A DNA stretch of 42,577 nucleotides from Microvirga sp. Mcv34 (GCF_024519725.1 NZ_JALJRK010000044.1:1-42577), one strand, 5' to 3'; counted from the stretch's first letter, positions 1 to 9,217 are shown. The notes: generated by a model from the letters alone, not told the origin. Numbers and translations are program-made.

Positions 1-2082
1 GCGCTCTACGATCTCATCGATCCCGCCACGACCTTCGTGCTGCTCGGGGCCATCGCGGTCCTGACCATGGTGGCCGCGACGCTCCACGGCCCTGTTCTGG
101 CGGCGCTCGGCCTCGTCGGCGCCATGGGAAGCCCGCTTCTGGTTTCCTCGACCGACCCGCAGCCCTGGGCGCTGGTGGTCTATCTCGGCTTCGTGGTGCT
201 TCCCGCCTACGGGGTGGCCCGTCTCCGCCTGTGGCGCTGGCTGGCCCTGGCCGCCGCCGTGGGAGCCCTGGCCTGGACCCTGCCGATTTTCTTCCTCGAC
301 GCCGCCAACACGCTGCCCGCCATGGTGCATCTCGTGCTCCAGGCCGGGCTTGCCGCCTTCTTCCTCGGGGTCGATCCCTACCGCCATGTGCCAGACGAGG
401 AGGCGCGGACGGACTGGGCGGCGAGCGCCGTCCTCGCCGCCTTCGCCCTGGCCGGGATCATCGTAACGAGCTCCGTCGCCACGGGGGACGGGCGCCCGGT
501 GTTCATTGTGGCCTTGGCTCTCGTGCTGCTGGCGGCAGGGTTTCGTGCCGCTTCCGTCGCCTCGGCCACGGCGAGCGCGGCCCTGCTGGCGGCAGGTGCC
601 CTCCTGGTTTGGCCCCTGGCGAGCGACATCGGGGATGCGCCGGAGAACCTGTTCTACCAATCCGGCGACGCCTTCGCTGTCCGGCCCTATGCTTTGACTA
701 CTTATCTGATCCTGGCCGCGCTCCTTCCGACGGCGATCGCCGCAGTCTCCCTGCTCCGGCTCGCGATGTCGCGGGGCCTGCGCCTGCCCATCGCCGCCTG
801 GTATGCCGGTGCGGCGAGCGCCGGGCCGCTGCTGGCCCTGGTCGCCGCCTATTGGCGGGTCACGAGTTTCGAACCCAGCCTGTCCTTCGCTGTCGTGGCG
901 GGGTCGCTCGGCCTCGCCTTCGTGCTGGCCACCCAATGGCTGATGCATCGGAGCGGGAACGGCGCCGTTCGCCTCGGCCTCGGCGCGACCGCCTCGGCGG
1001 CCCTGGGAGCACTCGCCCTGGGCCTCACCTTCGCCCTCGACAAGGGCATGCTCACGGTCGCATTCGCCCTGGCGGCCCTGGGTACGGCCTGGATTTCGGA
1101 AAGAACCGCCATTCCCGCCCTACGCTATGCCGTCGGGGCCGTCGGGCTGATCATCTTAGGCAGGCTGGTCTGGAATCCGACCATGGTGGGCGGAGACCCG
1201 GGCCCGATTCTGGTGAACTGGCTTCTGTGGGGCTATGGGGTTCCCGCCGTCTCGTTCCTGCTGGCGAGCCGCCTCCTGGAGCGCTCCGGGCGCGACCGCA
1301 TCGTCCAGCTCACCGAGAGCTTGGGATTCGTCTTCGCGACCTTCCTGGTGTTTTTCGAGATCCGCCATGCACTCTATGCAGGCAATCCAGTGGCTGCCGA
1401 TTTCAGCCTCATGGAGGCCGGCTTGCTTGCGACAGAAAGCCTCGCTTTCGCGATTCTGCTGACGCGTCTCGACGTGAGACGGGCCGATCCGGTCTACCGC
1501 TGGGGTTCCCTAATCTTCAAAGTCGCATCGTTCGGACTCGCCGCAATCGGGCTGCTCATGATCGCGAACCCACTCATCACCAACGACCTGATTACAGGCG
1601 GGATCGTCTTCAACAGCCTGCTGATCGCCTATCTCCTGCCTTCCATCCTGGCCGGAGCCTTGGCCTTGGCTGAGCGGAATGTTCGTCCGCGCTTCTATTC
1701 TCTGGCCTCCGCGATCCTGGCACTCATCCTGCAGTGGGCTTATGTGGCTCTGGAAATTCGCCTCGTTTTTCAGGGCCGGCACCTGGGCATCTGGCGAGGC
1801 TTCACTCAGGGCGAGCAATGGAGCTATTCGGTCGCTCTACTCCTTATCGGCATGGCCCTGCTCGGCTTCGGGCTCCTGCGGGACAACCGCTTCGCCCGCT
1901 TGGCTTCAGCCGCTTATCTGGTTCTGGCGGTCCTGAAAGTCTTCATCGTCGACCTCGCCAATCTGGAAGGCGTGATGCGCGCCCTGTCATTTATCGGGCT
2001 CGGCCTTGTTCTCATTGGCATCGGTCTCGTCTATCAGAGACTCCTCGCGCGCCGACCAAGCGATGCCGCAATTCCATCGTGA
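1..2082 (+). CDS. DUF2339 polytopic membrane protein, 5'-truncated
   Basis: The reading frame is open from the first base of the window (it begins ALYDLIDP...), so the gene starts upstream and about 693 residues of its C-terminal part are present. The protein is almost entirely hydrophobic helices rich in Ala, Leu and Gly, with short Arg-rich loops, as in the DUF2339 family of very large bacterial membrane proteins with 20 or more transmembrane segments. A typical family feature is the C-terminal run of helices ending in a short basic tail (RLLARRPSD). The biochemical function of the family is not known. The next gene, xseB, starts 30 bases after the stop codon, so the two may be co-transcribed. 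The family call is by overall character and is fairly secure; the exact number of helices was not computed. Confidence 0.8.
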   Translation, partial: ALYDLIDPATTFVLLGAIAVLTMVAATLHGPVLAALGLVGAMGSPLLVSSTDPQPWALVVYLGFVVLPAYGVARLRLWRWLALAAAVGALAWTLPIFFLDAANTLPAMVHLVLQAGLAAFFLGVDPYRHVPDEEARTDWAASAVLAAFALAGIIVTSSVATGDGRPVFIVALALVLLAAGFRAASVASATASAALLAAGALLVWPLASDIGDAPENLFYQSGDAFAVRPYALTTYLILAALLPTAIAAVSLLRLAMSRGLRLPIAAWYAGAASAGPLLALVAAYWRVTSFEPSLSFAVVAGSLGLAFVLATQWLMHRSGNGAVRLGLGATASAALGALALGLTFALDKGMLTVAFALAALGTAWISERTAIPALRYAVGAVGLIILGRLVWNPTMVGGDPGPILVNWLLWGYGVPAVSFLLASRLLERSGRDRIVQLTESLGFVFATFLVFFEIRHALYAGNPVAADFSLMEAGLLATESLAFAILLTRLDVRRADPVYRWGSLIFKVASFGLAAIGLLMIANPLITNDLITGGIVFNSLLIAYLLPSILAGALALAERNVRPRFYSLASAILALILQWAYVALEIRLVFQGRHLGIWRGFTQGEQWSYSVALLLIGMALLGFGLLRDNRFARLASAAYLVLAVLKVFIVDLANLEGVMRALSFIGLGLVLIGIGLVYQRLLARRPSDAAIPS

Positions 2083-2112
2083 GATCGAGCAAGAACAGAC
2101 ACGGATACCCGC

Positions 2113-2361
2113 ATGACCGACACCGCCTCCATCAAGACCCTCCCCTTCGAGAAGGCCCTGGCCGAGCTTGAGGACATCGTCCGCCGCCTCGAGCGCGGCG
2201 ACGTGCCCCTGGAGGATTCGATTGCGATCTACGAGCGCGGCGAGGCCCTGAAGAAGCACTGCGAGCAGCTCCTCAAGAAGGCCGAGGCCCGCATCGAAAA
2301 GATCACCATCGGGCCCGACGGAGCCGCCTCCGGCACGGCTCCGCTGGACGTCGCGGAATAG
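2113..2361 (+). CDS. xseB: Exodeoxyribonuclease VII small subunit
   Basis: This 82-residue protein matches the small subunit of exonuclease VII, which binds in several copies to the XseA large subunit to degrade single-stranded DNA in the cytoplasm during repair. The family core is visible from residue 12 on: [19 protein letters not shown], then [15 protein letters not shown] and a helical C-terminal part ending in a Lys/Glu-rich segment. The length is normal. The gene lies 30 bases after the DUF2339 gene and 85 bases before dxs. An xseB-dxs neighbourhood is common in alphaproteobacteria. xseA is not in the window. No strong ribosome binding site is seen in front of the ATG. Confidence 0.95.
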   Translation: MTDTASIKTLPFEKALAELEDIVRRLERGDVPLEDSIAIYERGEALKKHCEQLLKKAEARIEKITIGPDGAASGTAPLDVAE

Positions 2362-2392
2362 CCCGGTCCGGCGAAGAAGCCTTGTGTCGCGT

Positions 2393-2421
2393 TTGACCAA
2401 GGCCCTCCGCGACCTTATCTC
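2393..2421 (+). promoter_or_regulatory. Candidate sigma-70 promoter for dxs
   Basis: TTGACC at 2393-2398 and TATCTC at 2416-2421 are separated by 17 bases, close to the housekeeping promoter pattern. Transcription would start near 2428, about 20 bases before the dxs start codon. This would give dxs its own promoter inside the xseB-dxs run. It is a motif match only, with no experimental support. Confidence 0.4.
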
Positions 2422-2446
2422 CTGGAGATGGCCTCCGGCTTAAAGC

Positions 2447-4369
2447 TTGGCGAGTAAAACGTTGTCCACACCCCTCCTCGACACCATCAAGACCCCGGAC
2501 GACCTGCGTCATCTGCCCGAGAACCAGCTCCGGCAGGTCGCGGACGAGCTGCGGACGGAGACGATCAGTGCCGTGTCCGTGACCGGCGGGCACCTGGGCG
2601 CGGGCCTGGGGGTCGTCGAGCTGACGGTGGCGTTGCATTACGTGTTCGACACGCCCCGCGACCGGCTGATCTGGGACGTGGGCCACCAGGCCTACCCGCA
2701 TAAGATCCTCACCGGGCGCCGGGACCGGATCAGAACCCTGCGCCAGGCGGACGGGCTGTCGGGCTTCACCAAGCGGTCCGAGAGCGAATACGATCCCTTC
2801 GGGGCGGCGCATTCCTCCACGTCAATCTCGGCCGGCCTCGGCATGGCGGTGGCGCGGGATCTGGAGGGTAATAAGAACAACGTGATCGCCGTGATCGGCG
2901 ACGGGGCCATGTCGGCCGGCATGGCCTATGAGGCCATGAACAATGCCGGCGCCATGCATTCGCGCCTCATCGTGATCCTGAACGACAACGACATGTCCAT
3001 CGCGCCGCCCACCGGCGCCATGTCGTCCTATCTCGCGCGCCTCGTGTCCGGCGGGACCTATCGCGGTATCCGCGAGACGGCCAAGCAGCTGGCGAAGAAG
3101 CTGCCGAAATTCATCTACGACAAGGCCGCCAAGGCGGAAGAATTCGCCCGCGGCTTCTGGACCGGCGGCACCATGTTCGAGGAGCTCGGCTTCTACTATG
3201 TGGGCCCCATCGACGGTCACAACCTCGACCACCTGCTGCCGATTCTGAAGAACGTCCGCGACAGCGAGACCGGGCCCATTCTCGTCCATGTGGTGACCAA
3301 GAAGGGCAAGGGCTACGCCCCCGCCGAGGCCGCCGCCGACAAGTATCACGGGGTCGTCACCTTCGACGTGGTGACGGGCGCGCAGACCAAGGCCAAGGCC
3401 AATGCGCCCGCCTACACCAAGGTGTTCGGCGAGAGCCTGATCAAGGAAGCGCAGGCCGACGACAAGATCGTGGCCGTCACGGCCGCCATGCCGTCGGGGA
3501 CCGGGATCGACCTCTTCGGCAAGGAATTCCCCGCCCGCACCTTCGACGTGGGCATCGCCGAGCAGCACGCGGTGACGTTTGCGGCCGGCATGGCCACGGA
3601 GGGCTACAAGCCGTTCTGCGCCATCTATTCCACCTTCCTGCAGCGCGCCTACGACCAGGTGGTGCACGACGTGGCGATCCAGAACCTGCCCGTGCGCTTC
3701 GCCCTCGACCGGGCAGGCCTCGTGGGCGCCGACGGGGCAACCCATGCGGGATCCTTCGACGTGGCCTATCTCGGCTGCCTGCCCAACATGGTCGTGATGG
3801 CCGCCGCCGACGAGGCCGAACTGGTCCACATGGTGGCGACCGCCGCGGCCCATGATTCGGGCCCCATCGCCTTCCGCTATCCGCGCGGCGAGGGCGTGGG
3901 CGTCGACATGCCCGAGAAGGGCATCCCGCTCGCCATCGGCAAGGGTCGGATCGTCAAGGAAGGCAGCCGCATCGCGCTCCTGTCCCTCGGCACCCGCCTG
4001 TCGGAAGCCTTGAAGGCCGCCGAGGAGCTGGAGGCGCGGGGCCTGTCCACCACCGTGGCGGATGCCCGCTTCGCCAAGCCCCTGGACGAGGAGCTGATCT
4101 TGGCTCTCGCTCGCGACCACGAGGTCCTCGTGACCGTCGAGGAAGGCTCCATCGGCGGCTTCGGCTCCTATGTGCTGCAGCTCCTCGCCGACAAGGGCGC
4201 CCTCGACCGGGGCACCCTGAAGGTCCGCTCCATGGTCCTGCCCGACATCTACCAGGACCAGGACAAGCCCGAGCGCATGTACGCCAAGGCCGGCCTCGAT
4301 GCCGCCGGCATCGTCACCCGGGTGTTCGAGGCCCTTGGCCAGGAAGGCGCCCGCAAGGTCAGGGCTTAA
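2447..4369 (+). CDS. dxs: 1-deoxy-D-xylulose-5-phosphate synthase
   Basis: Dxs condenses pyruvate and glyceraldehyde 3-phosphate with loss of CO2, using thiamine diphosphate, and is the entry enzyme of the MEP isoprenoid pathway. At 640 residues it has the family's normal length. Visible signatures are the N-terminal [14 protein letters not shown] block (His49), [10 protein letters not shown] (His80), the ThDP motif GDGAMSAG (151-158) closing at NDND (179-182), and the catalytic Glu372 in GIAEQHAV; the C-terminal domain holds the [11 protein letters not shown] block. No ATG is available at the front; TTG at 2447 or TTG at 2462 must start the protein, and I chose the first. A promoter-like pair lies just upstream. 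Its stop codon overlaps that of the convergent superoxide dismutase gene. ispE, a later step of the same pathway, is at 39463-40326. Confidence 0.97.
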   Translation: MASKTLSTPLLDTIKTPDDLRHLPENQLRQVADELRTETISAVSVTGGHLGAGLGVVELTVALHYVFDTPRDRLIWDVGHQAYPHKILTGRRDRIRTLRQADGLSGFTKRSESEYDPFGAAHSSTSISAGLGMAVARDLEGNKNNVIAVIGDGAMSAGMAYEAMNNAGAMHSRLIVILNDNDMSIAPPTGAMSSYLARLVSGGTYRGIRETAKQLAKKLPKFIYDKAAKAEEFARGFWTGGTMFEELGFYYVGPIDGHNLDHLLPILKNVRDSETGPILVHVVTKKGKGYAPAEAAADKYHGVVTFDVVTGAQTKAKANAPAYTKVFGESLIKEAQADDKIVAVTAAMPSGTGIDLFGKEFPARTFDVGIAEQHAVTFAAGMATEGYKPFCAIYSTFLQRAYDQVVHDVAIQNLPVRFALDRAGLVGADGATHAGSFDVAYLGCLPNMVVMAAADEAELVHMVATAAAHDSGPIAFRYPRGEGVGVDMPEKGIPLAIGKGRIVKEGSRIALLSLGTRLSEALKAAEELEARGLSTTVADARFAKPLDEELILALARDHEVLVTVEEGSIGGFGSYVLQLLADKGALDRGTLKVRSMVLPDIYQDQDKPERMYAKAGLDAAGIVTRVFEALGQEGARKVRA

Positions 4370-5079
4370 ACCGTCAGCGTTCCCGCCTTGGCGGCGGCAT
4401 ACCGTTCCCCGATGCGGTTCCAGTCGAGCACGTTCCACCAGGCCTTGAGGTAATCCGGCCGGCGGTTCTGGTATTTCAGGTAATAGGCGTGCTCCCACAC
4501 GTCGTTGCCCATGAGGACCCGTTGCCCGTCCATCAGGGGCGTGTCCTGGTTGGGCCGCGTCGTCAGGGCGAGCTTGCCCTCGCGGGACACGGTCACGAAG
4601 ACCCAGCCGGAGCCGAACTGCTTCTCGCCGGCGGTGTTGAAATCCATCTGGAACTTCTGGAACCCGCCGAGATCCCGGTCGATGGCAGCCTTAAGGTCAC
4701 CCGAGGGCTGGCCGCCCTGGCCGCCCATGATCTGCCAGAACATGGTGTGGTTGGCGTGCCCGCCGCCGTTGTTGCGGACCGCCGTGCGGATCGACTCCGG
4801 CACCTTGCTCAGATTCGCCAGCATGTCCTGGAGAGGCATCTTGGCCGCCTCGGCATTCTGGCCCAGCGCCGCATTGAGGTTGTTGACATAGGCCGCATGG
4901 TGCTTGTCATGGTGGATCTCCATGGTCTGCGCATCGATATGCGGCTCGTTCTTGGAGGGCGCATAGGGCAACGGATCGAGCTTGAACGGTCCCGCCGGGG
5001 CTTGCGCCCAAGCGCGGGGGATGGCAGCGCTGGCGGCCAGCAAGGTTGCACCGGTCAGAAGATGGCGACGGCTCAGCAT
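4366..5079 (-). CDS. Exported Mn/Fe superoxide dismutase with Tat-type signal
   Basis: This 237-residue protein is an iron/manganese superoxide dismutase, converting superoxide to oxygen and hydrogen peroxide. All four metal ligands can be placed: His56 (MEIHHDKHH), His111 ([11 protein letters not shown]), Asp193 and His197 (DVWEHAYY). Gly at the GGGHANH site and Gln in NQDTPL resemble the manganese type; this is inference. The first 26 residues ([20 protein letters not shown]...AWA) form a signal peptide with an SRRHLL twin-arginine motif, so the enzyme should act in the periplasm, folded and metallated before export. GGAGGT stands just ahead of the ATG. The gene is convergent with dxs, the stop codons overlapping by two bases, and divergent from tlyA. 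It interrupts a dxs-tlyA order I would expect to be contiguous in relatives. Confidence 0.95.
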   Translation of the reverse strand: MLSRRHLLTGATLLAASAAIPRAWAQAPAGPFKLDPLPYAPSKNEPHIDAQTMEIHHDKHHAAYVNNLNAALGQNAEAAKMPLQDMLANLSKVPESIRTAVRNNGGGHANHTMFWQIMGGQGGQPSGDLKAAIDRDLGGFQKFQMDFNTAGEKQFGSGWVFVTVSREGKLALTTRPNQDTPLMDGQRVLMGNDVWEHAYYLKYQNRRPDYLKAWWNVLDWNRIGERYAAAKAGTLTV

Positions 5080-5183
5080 GGGACCTCCGTTGGCCTGTTT
5101 GGATTGTGGACGAAAGATGTTGTAGGGCGGAACTTGGTTCCGGCACCTGAAGGGATCGTGATCCAGATGAGTTCGAGGCTTCC

Positions 5184-5912
5184 ATGACCCGCAAGCGCGC
5201 CGATGTGGTTCTCGTCGAGCGCGGCTTCTTCGCGAGCCGGGCCCGGGCGCAGGAGGCCATCGCGGCCGGCCTCGTGACCGTGAACGGGGCCGTCATCCGC
5301 AAGGCGTCCGACGGGGTGCCGGACAATGCCGTCATCACGGCCGAGCAGCCGCACCCTTACGTGTCGCGCGGCGGCGTGAAGCTGGCGGCGGCGCTCGATG
5401 CCTTCCACATCGACCCGAGGGACAAGATCTGCCTCGATATCGGGGCCTCCACGGGAGGTTTCACGGAAGTGCTGCTGAAGCGCGGCGCCGCCCATGTCTA
5501 CGCGGTGGATGTGGGACACGCCCAACTCCACCCCACCATCGTGGGCAATGCGCGGGTGACCAATCTCGAAGGCACGGACGCCCGCTCCCTGAACGCCGAC
5601 CTCATTCCGCAGCCAGCCGATCTCCTCGTGTCGGACGTGAGCTTCATCTCGTTGAAGCTCGTCCTGCCTCCCGCCATCGCGTTCCTGAAACCCCGAGCGG
5701 ACCTCGCCGTTCTCGTGAAGCCGCAATTCGAGGCCGGGCGCGATCACGTGAAGAAGGGCATCGTGCGCGATGAGGCGGTGCATCGCGCCGTCTGCGATGA
5801 CCTGTCATCCTTCGTGACTTCCCTCGGCTTTGAGGTTATCGGGCTCATCCCGTCCCCCATCGAAGGTGGCGACGGCAATCGTGAATTTTTGTTGGGAGCC
5901 CGCCGTGGCTGA
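5184..5912 (+). CDS. tlyA: TlyA-family rRNA ribose methyltransferase
   Basis: This 242-residue protein has the TlyA layout: an N-terminal S4 RNA-binding domain (about residues 1-65, starting RADVVLVERGFF and including RAQEAI and VTVNG), then a Rossmann methyltransferase domain with the SAM motif CLDIGASTGGFTEVLL and the conserved segment LVSDVSFISL. In characterised members this enzyme 2'-O-methylates cytidines in 16S and/or 23S rRNA; the old name hemolysin A is misleading. GAGG is seen before the ATG. The reading frame ends inside the next gene: its TGA overlaps the first codons of rlmD, which points to translational coupling of two rRNA-modifying enzymes. The family call is secure; the exact target nucleotide cannot be read from the sequence. 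Confidence 0.93.
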   Translation: MTRKRADVVLVERGFFASRARAQEAIAAGLVTVNGAVIRKASDGVPDNAVITAEQPHPYVSRGGVKLAAALDAFHIDPRDKICLDIGASTGGFTEVLLKRGAAHVYAVDVGHAQLHPTIVGNARVTNLEGTDARSLNADLIPQPADLLVSDVSFISLKLVLPPAIAFLKPRADLAVLVKPQFEAGRDHVKKGIVRDEAVHRAVCDDLSSFVTSLGFEVIGLIPSPIEGGDGNREFLLGARRG

Positions 5913-7155
5913 ACAGGTCATCATCAGGCGCCTCGGCGCGAAAGCCGACGGCATCGCCGAGACGCCGTCCGGTCCCGTCTTCGTGCCCAAGGTGCTGCCG
6001 GGCGAGACCGTCACCATCGAGCGCGACGGGTCGCATGCGCGCCTCGTCAGCGTCGACGTCGCATCGCCCGAGCGCGAGACGCCGTTCTGCCCCTATTTCG
6101 ACGATTGCGGCGGCTGCGCCACGCAGCACATGAAGCACGGTTTCTATCAGGCCTGGAAACAGGAAACGCTCGTCCACACCCTCAAGCAGGCGCGGATCGA
6201 AGCGCCCGTCGAGCCGCTCATCGACGCCCATGGCGAAGGACGGCGGCGCGTGACGCTGCATGTGCGCTTTCCCGACCGCGCCATGCATGTGGGCTTCATG
6301 GCCCCACGCAGCCACCAGATCGTCGAGATCGCCTTCTGCCCCATCACGGTGCCTGCCTTGAAGGACCGGGCGCCCGCCATCGCGCGCGCCATCGGCGAGC
6401 ACCTGAAAGGCCCGCGCAAGCCCCTCGACATCCAGATCACCGCGACGCAGACCGGCTTCGACGTGGACGTGCGTGGTTACGGCCCCCTGAAGGATCAGGA
6501 CCGCATCCGCCTCATCGATCTCGCAGCGAGCCTCGACCTGTCGCGCCTGTCGATCCACGGCGACGTGATCGTGGAGCGGCGTCCGCCCGCGATCACGATG
6601 GGCCCTGCCGCTGTCGTGCCGCCCGCGGGCTCGTTCCTGCAAGCGACGCAACTCGGCGAGGAGACGCTCGCCCGCCTCGTGACCGAGGCCTGCACCCGCG
6701 CCAAGCGCGTGGCCGATCTCTTCGCCGGAGCGGGCCCCTTCGCGCTGCGGCTGGCGGAGAAGGCCGACGTTCACGCGGTGGAATTCGACAAGGGCGCGAT
6801 GGTGGCGCTAGAGAAGGCTGCCCGCGCGACGCCCGGCCTGCGCCGCGTCACGACGGAAGCGCGCGACCTCTTCCGCCGTCCGCTGCTGACGCCGGAACTC
6901 AGCGCCTTCGACGCCGTGGTGCTCGATCCGCCCCGCGCGGGTGCGGAGGCGCAGGCGAAGCAGCTCGCAGTTTCGAAAGTCCCCCTCGTGGTCAGCGTCT
7001 CCTGCGACGCCGCCACCTTCGCGCGCGACGCCGCGATCCTGATGGCAAGCGGCTTCCGCCTCGAACGTGTCATTCCGGTCGACCAGTTCAAGCATTCGCC
7101 GCATCTGGAAGTCGTGGGAATCCTACGGCGGGACGTGGTGAAGAAGCGACGGTAA
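5905..7155 (+). CDS. rlmD: RlmD/TrmA-type RNA m5U methyltransferase (4Fe-4S)
   Basis: Class I SAM-dependent methyltransferase forming 5-methyluridine in RNA, most likely 23S rRNA. From the GTG at 5905 the protein has 416 residues. It begins with a short TRAM-like beta domain, followed by the iron-sulfur cysteines Cys62, Cys68 and Cys71 (CPYFDDCGGC) and Cys145 (AFCPITVP). The SAM site is DLFAGAGPFAL (271-281), DPPRAGAEAQ is at 341-350, the catalytic nucleophile is Cys367 in VSCDAATFARD, and the general base is probably Glu402 in HSPHLEVVG. The frame stays open upstream to 5830, but GTG 5905 has GGGAG in front of it and overlaps the tlyA stop by 8 bases, which favours this start. Family members include RlmC, RlmD and TrmA; RlmD is the usual annotation in this lineage, and the symbol is less certain than the family. 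Confidence 0.88.
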   Translation: MAEQVIIRRLGAKADGIAETPSGPVFVPKVLPGETVTIERDGSHARLVSVDVASPERETPFCPYFDDCGGCATQHMKHGFYQAWKQETLVHTLKQARIEAPVEPLIDAHGEGRRRVTLHVRFPDRAMHVGFMAPRSHQIVEIAFCPITVPALKDRAPAIARAIGEHLKGPRKPLDIQITATQTGFDVDVRGYGPLKDQDRIRLIDLAASLDLSRLSIHGDVIVERRPPAITMGPAAVVPPAGSFLQATQLGEETLARLVTEACTRAKRVADLFAGAGPFALRLAEKADVHAVEFDKGAMVALEKAARATPGLRRVTTEARDLFRRPLLTPELSAFDAVVLDPPRAGAEAQAKQLAVSKVPLVVSVSCDAATFARDAAILMASGFRLERVIPVDQFKHSPHLEVVGILRRDVVKKRR

Positions 7156-7159
7156 AAAA

Positions 7160-7200
7160 GCCGTCATCCCGGCTCGGCTGACGCCGTCCGGGATGACGGC
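7160..7200. terminator. Palindrome between convergent genes, likely bidirectional terminator
   Basis: GCCGTCATCCCGG (7160-7172) and CCGGGATGACGGC (7188-7200) are a perfect 13-base inverted repeat around a 15-base loop. It begins four bases after the rlmD stop and ends eleven bases before the convergent SRAP gene's stop. There is no clean U-tract, so termination is inferred. The arms share the GTCAT/ATGAC ends of the repeat family found between other genes here. Confidence 0.6.
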
Positions 7201-7211
7201 ATTGAAATAAT

Positions 7212-7961
7212 TCAAAACAAGCTCCCCTGCTCGTCCTCATCGCTGGAGAGCGGCTTCTTCGCCTTGGGCTTCTTCTCCTTCACCGGCGCGGGCTCCGGTC
7301 GGGCGAGCGGCTCCAACAGGCCCGGATCGTCGTTCTCGACCTTGTTCACGCGGCTTGAGACCGGCACCAGGTCGAGCCAGTCGTCGGGACAAGGACGCAC
7401 GAGACGCATCACGTCGGCGCGCTCATCGCGGACATCGAGCCATGCGGCGATGTCGTCCTCGGAGAGGATCACGGGCATGCGGTCATGCACGGCGGAGAGC
7501 GTGCCGTTGGCATCCGTGGTGACGATGGCGGCCGTGTCGATCTCCGCCCCATCCGGGCTCATATAGGTCTCCCACAGGCCCGCCATTGGCATGGGCTTGC
7601 GGCTGCGCGGGCGGATCAGGAACGGGGTCTTCTCGCGTCCCTCGCGCCGCCATTCATAGAAGCCGTCGGCGAGGAAGATGCAGCGCCGGCGCTTGAGCGC
7701 GGCCTTGAAGGTCGGCTTCGTCTCCAGCGTTTCGCCGCGCGCATTGATGACGAGGGGAAAATCCTTCGGGTCCTTCACCCAGGATGGCAGGAAGCCCCAG
7801 CGCACCAGCATGAAATGCCGCTCGCCGCGGTCCTCCAGCACGATGGGGACCGGCTGCGTGGGAGCCACGTTGTAGCGCGGAGGAAAGTTCGGCTGCTCGG
7901 GATAGCCGAAGAAATCCCGATAGGTCTCGGGAGGAAGCGTGATCGCATAGCGCCCGCACAT
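7212..7961 (-). CDS. SRAP-domain DNA-crosslink protein (HMCES/YedK type)
   Basis: SRAP proteins attach covalently to abasic sites in single-stranded DNA through Cys2, shielding them during replication. From the ATG at 7961 the protein has 249 residues and starts MCGRYAITLPP, so Cys2 is exposed once the initiator Met is removed. The other active-site residues are Asn73 (INARGETLE), Glu103 (GFYEWRREG) and His159 (AVHDRMPVIL). The frame is open further upstream, but that part is repeat-derived sequence; AGAGGAAACCACC immediately before the ATG is a good ribosome binding site. The C-terminus has a Lys/Pro-rich tail (KEKKPKAKKP) that could contact DNA. Identification is secure; a protease function, suggested by the family name, is not implied. 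Confidence 0.93.
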   Translation of the reverse strand: MCGRYAITLPPETYRDFFGYPEQPNFPPRYNVAPTQPVPIVLEDRGERHFMLVRWGFLPSWVKDPKDFPLVINARGETLETKPTFKAALKRRRCIFLADGFYEWRREGREKTPFLIRPRSRKPMPMAGLWETYMSPDGAEIDTAAIVTTDANGTLSAVHDRMPVILSEDDIAAWLDVRDERADVMRLVRPCPDDWLDLVPVSSRVNKVENDDPGLLEPLARPEPAPVKEKKPKAKKPLSSDEDEQGSLF

Positions 7962-7984
7962 GGTGGTTTCCTCTCGTTCCTGCC

Positions 7985-8075
7985 CGTCATGGCCAGCCTT
8001 GTGCCGGCCATCTCGACTATTTGAGGCAGTGCGCTTTTCCTTATCGGGATCACCGGCACAAGGCAGGTGATGACG
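7985..8075. repeat. Intergenic palindromic repeat, copy 1
   Basis: Two arms in opposite orientation: CGTCAT, 6 variable bases, then CCTTGTGCCGG (from 7985), and CCGGCACAAGG, 6 variable bases, then ATGACG (ending at 8075). Each arm can also fold on itself (GGCC...GGCC in the first, CATCACC...GGTGATG in the second). The spacer holds a TTGAGGCAGTGCG stretch that recurs in altered form in other copies. It lies upstream of the SRAP start codon. Confidence 0.8.
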
Positions 8076-8094
8076 ACCGTGGAGCCTCTCTCCT

Positions 8095-8197
8095 CCCTCA
8101 TCCTGAGGAGCCTGCGCAGCAGGCGTCTCGAAGGAGGTTCCAGAGAGCATTGAAACCGCCCTCGTCCTTCGAGACGCTTCGCTCCTCAGGATGAGGG
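8095..8197. repeat. Nested inverted repeat (rhizobial REP-like element)
   Basis: Outer arms CCCTCATCCTGAGGAGC (8095-8111) and its exact reverse complement (8181-8197), 17 bases; inner arms GCGTCTCGAAGGA (8123-8135) and its exact reverse complement (8165-8177), 13 bases. The whole could form one long interrupted hairpin between the SRAP and corA genes. Elements with CCTCATCCTGAGGAGC and GTCTCGAAGGA are familiar as dispersed repeats in Hyphomicrobiales genomes. No other copy is seen in this window. Confidence 0.85.
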
Positions 8198-8221
8198 CTT
8201 AAGTGGGACTTGCTCCCAATG

Positions 8222-9217
8222 CTAAAGCCACCGCTTCCAGCGGAAGTAGAGATAGGGCAGCACGGCGGCGAGCACCATCAGCATGATGGCCCATGGATAG
8301 CCGAACTGCCAGTCGAGTTCCGGCATGATCTTGAAGTTCATGCCGTAGAGCGACGAAACCAAAGTCGGCGGCAGAAAGATGACCGACATGACCGAGAAGA
8401 TCTTGATGATATCGTTCTGCTCGATGGTGACGAGGCCGAGCGTGGCGTCGAGCAGGAACTGGATCTTGTTGGACAGGAACGTTGCGTGCTCCTCGATGGA
8501 TTGCACGTCGCGCAACGCCGTGCGCCATTCGGTCTTGTAGCCCGCCGTCTTCTGCGGCCGCGGCATGCTGGCCGACAGGAACAGCAGCATGCGCTCCACC
8601 GACACCATGCTCTCGCGCACGTTGGAGATGACGTCACCCTTGCGGCCGATGGATTTCAGCGCGACCCGGTAGGAGGCGGCGCGGCGCGCGCCCTGCTTCT
8701 CGTTCTCGAAGATCGATTGCGACAGGCGATCGATGCGCGTTCCCACGGTGCCCAGGATCTCGGCCGCGCGGTCGATGATGGTCTCGAGCAATCCGTCGAG
8801 CACCGCCTCGGGCTGGTGCCGGCAGCCGCCTGGCTTGACGGCGCGGGCCATGAACATGCTGAAGGATCGCGGCTCGCCGTAGCGCACCGTCACGAGCGCC
8901 CGCTCGGTGAGGATGAACGACACGTCGATCAGCTTCGGGTTGTCCGTGTCGGAACTGCACAGGACGCGGGCCGTCATGTAGCGCGCGTTGTTCTCGTGGT
9001 AGAGGATCTCGGAGGGCTCGATATCGGCCATCTCCTCCTTGGTCGGGATCTCGATGCTGAGGTGGGCCTCGACGAGCCGGTCCTCATCCTTGGTTGGATC
9101 GACCAGGTCGATCCAGAGGGCATCCTGGGGGATCGGATCGCCCGGCGGGAGCACCTGTCGGTCGAGGGACTCGCCCATAGGGCCCTTCACCTGCGCCGGC
9201 CTGTGGATCACAATCAT
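8222..9217 (-). CDS. corA: CorA-family magnesium channel
   Basis: This 331-residue protein is a CorA-type divalent cation channel of the inner membrane, normally a homopentamer importing Mg2+ (some relatives carry Co2+, Ni2+ or Zn2+). The large N-terminal cytoplasmic domain occupies roughly residues 1-270 and includes the long stalk helix. The first transmembrane helix (FSVMSVIFLPPTLVSSL) ends in the hallmark YGMNF selectivity motif (GMN at 292-294). A second helix (YPWAIMLMVLAAVLPYLYF) is followed by the positively charged tail RWKRWL. Length and motif are standard. The gene stands alone, flanked by palindromic repeats on both sides. ZntB-type zinc transporters share the fold but usually have GxN changes, so CorA is preferred. 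Confidence 0.93.
   Translation of the reverse strand: MIVIHRPAQVKGPMGESLDRQVLPPGDPIPQDALWIDLVDPTKDEDRLVEAHLSIEIPTKEEMADIEPSEILYHENNARYMTARVLCSSDTDNPKLIDVSFILTERALVTVRYGEPRSFSMFMARAVKPGGCRHQPEAVLDGLLETIIDRAAEILGTVGTRIDRLSQSIFENEKQGARRAASYRVALKSIGRKGDVISNVRESMVSVERMLLFLSASMPRPQKTAGYKTEWRTALRDVQSIEEHATFLSNKIQFLLDATLGLVTIEQNDIIKIFSVMSVIFLPPTLVSSLYGMNFKIMPELDWQFGYPWAIMLMVLAAVLPYLYFRWKRWL

Noticed and set aside
8095..8197. Insertion sequence ends
   Set aside because: Inverted arms exist, but only 103 bases apart with no transposase and no target duplication seen.
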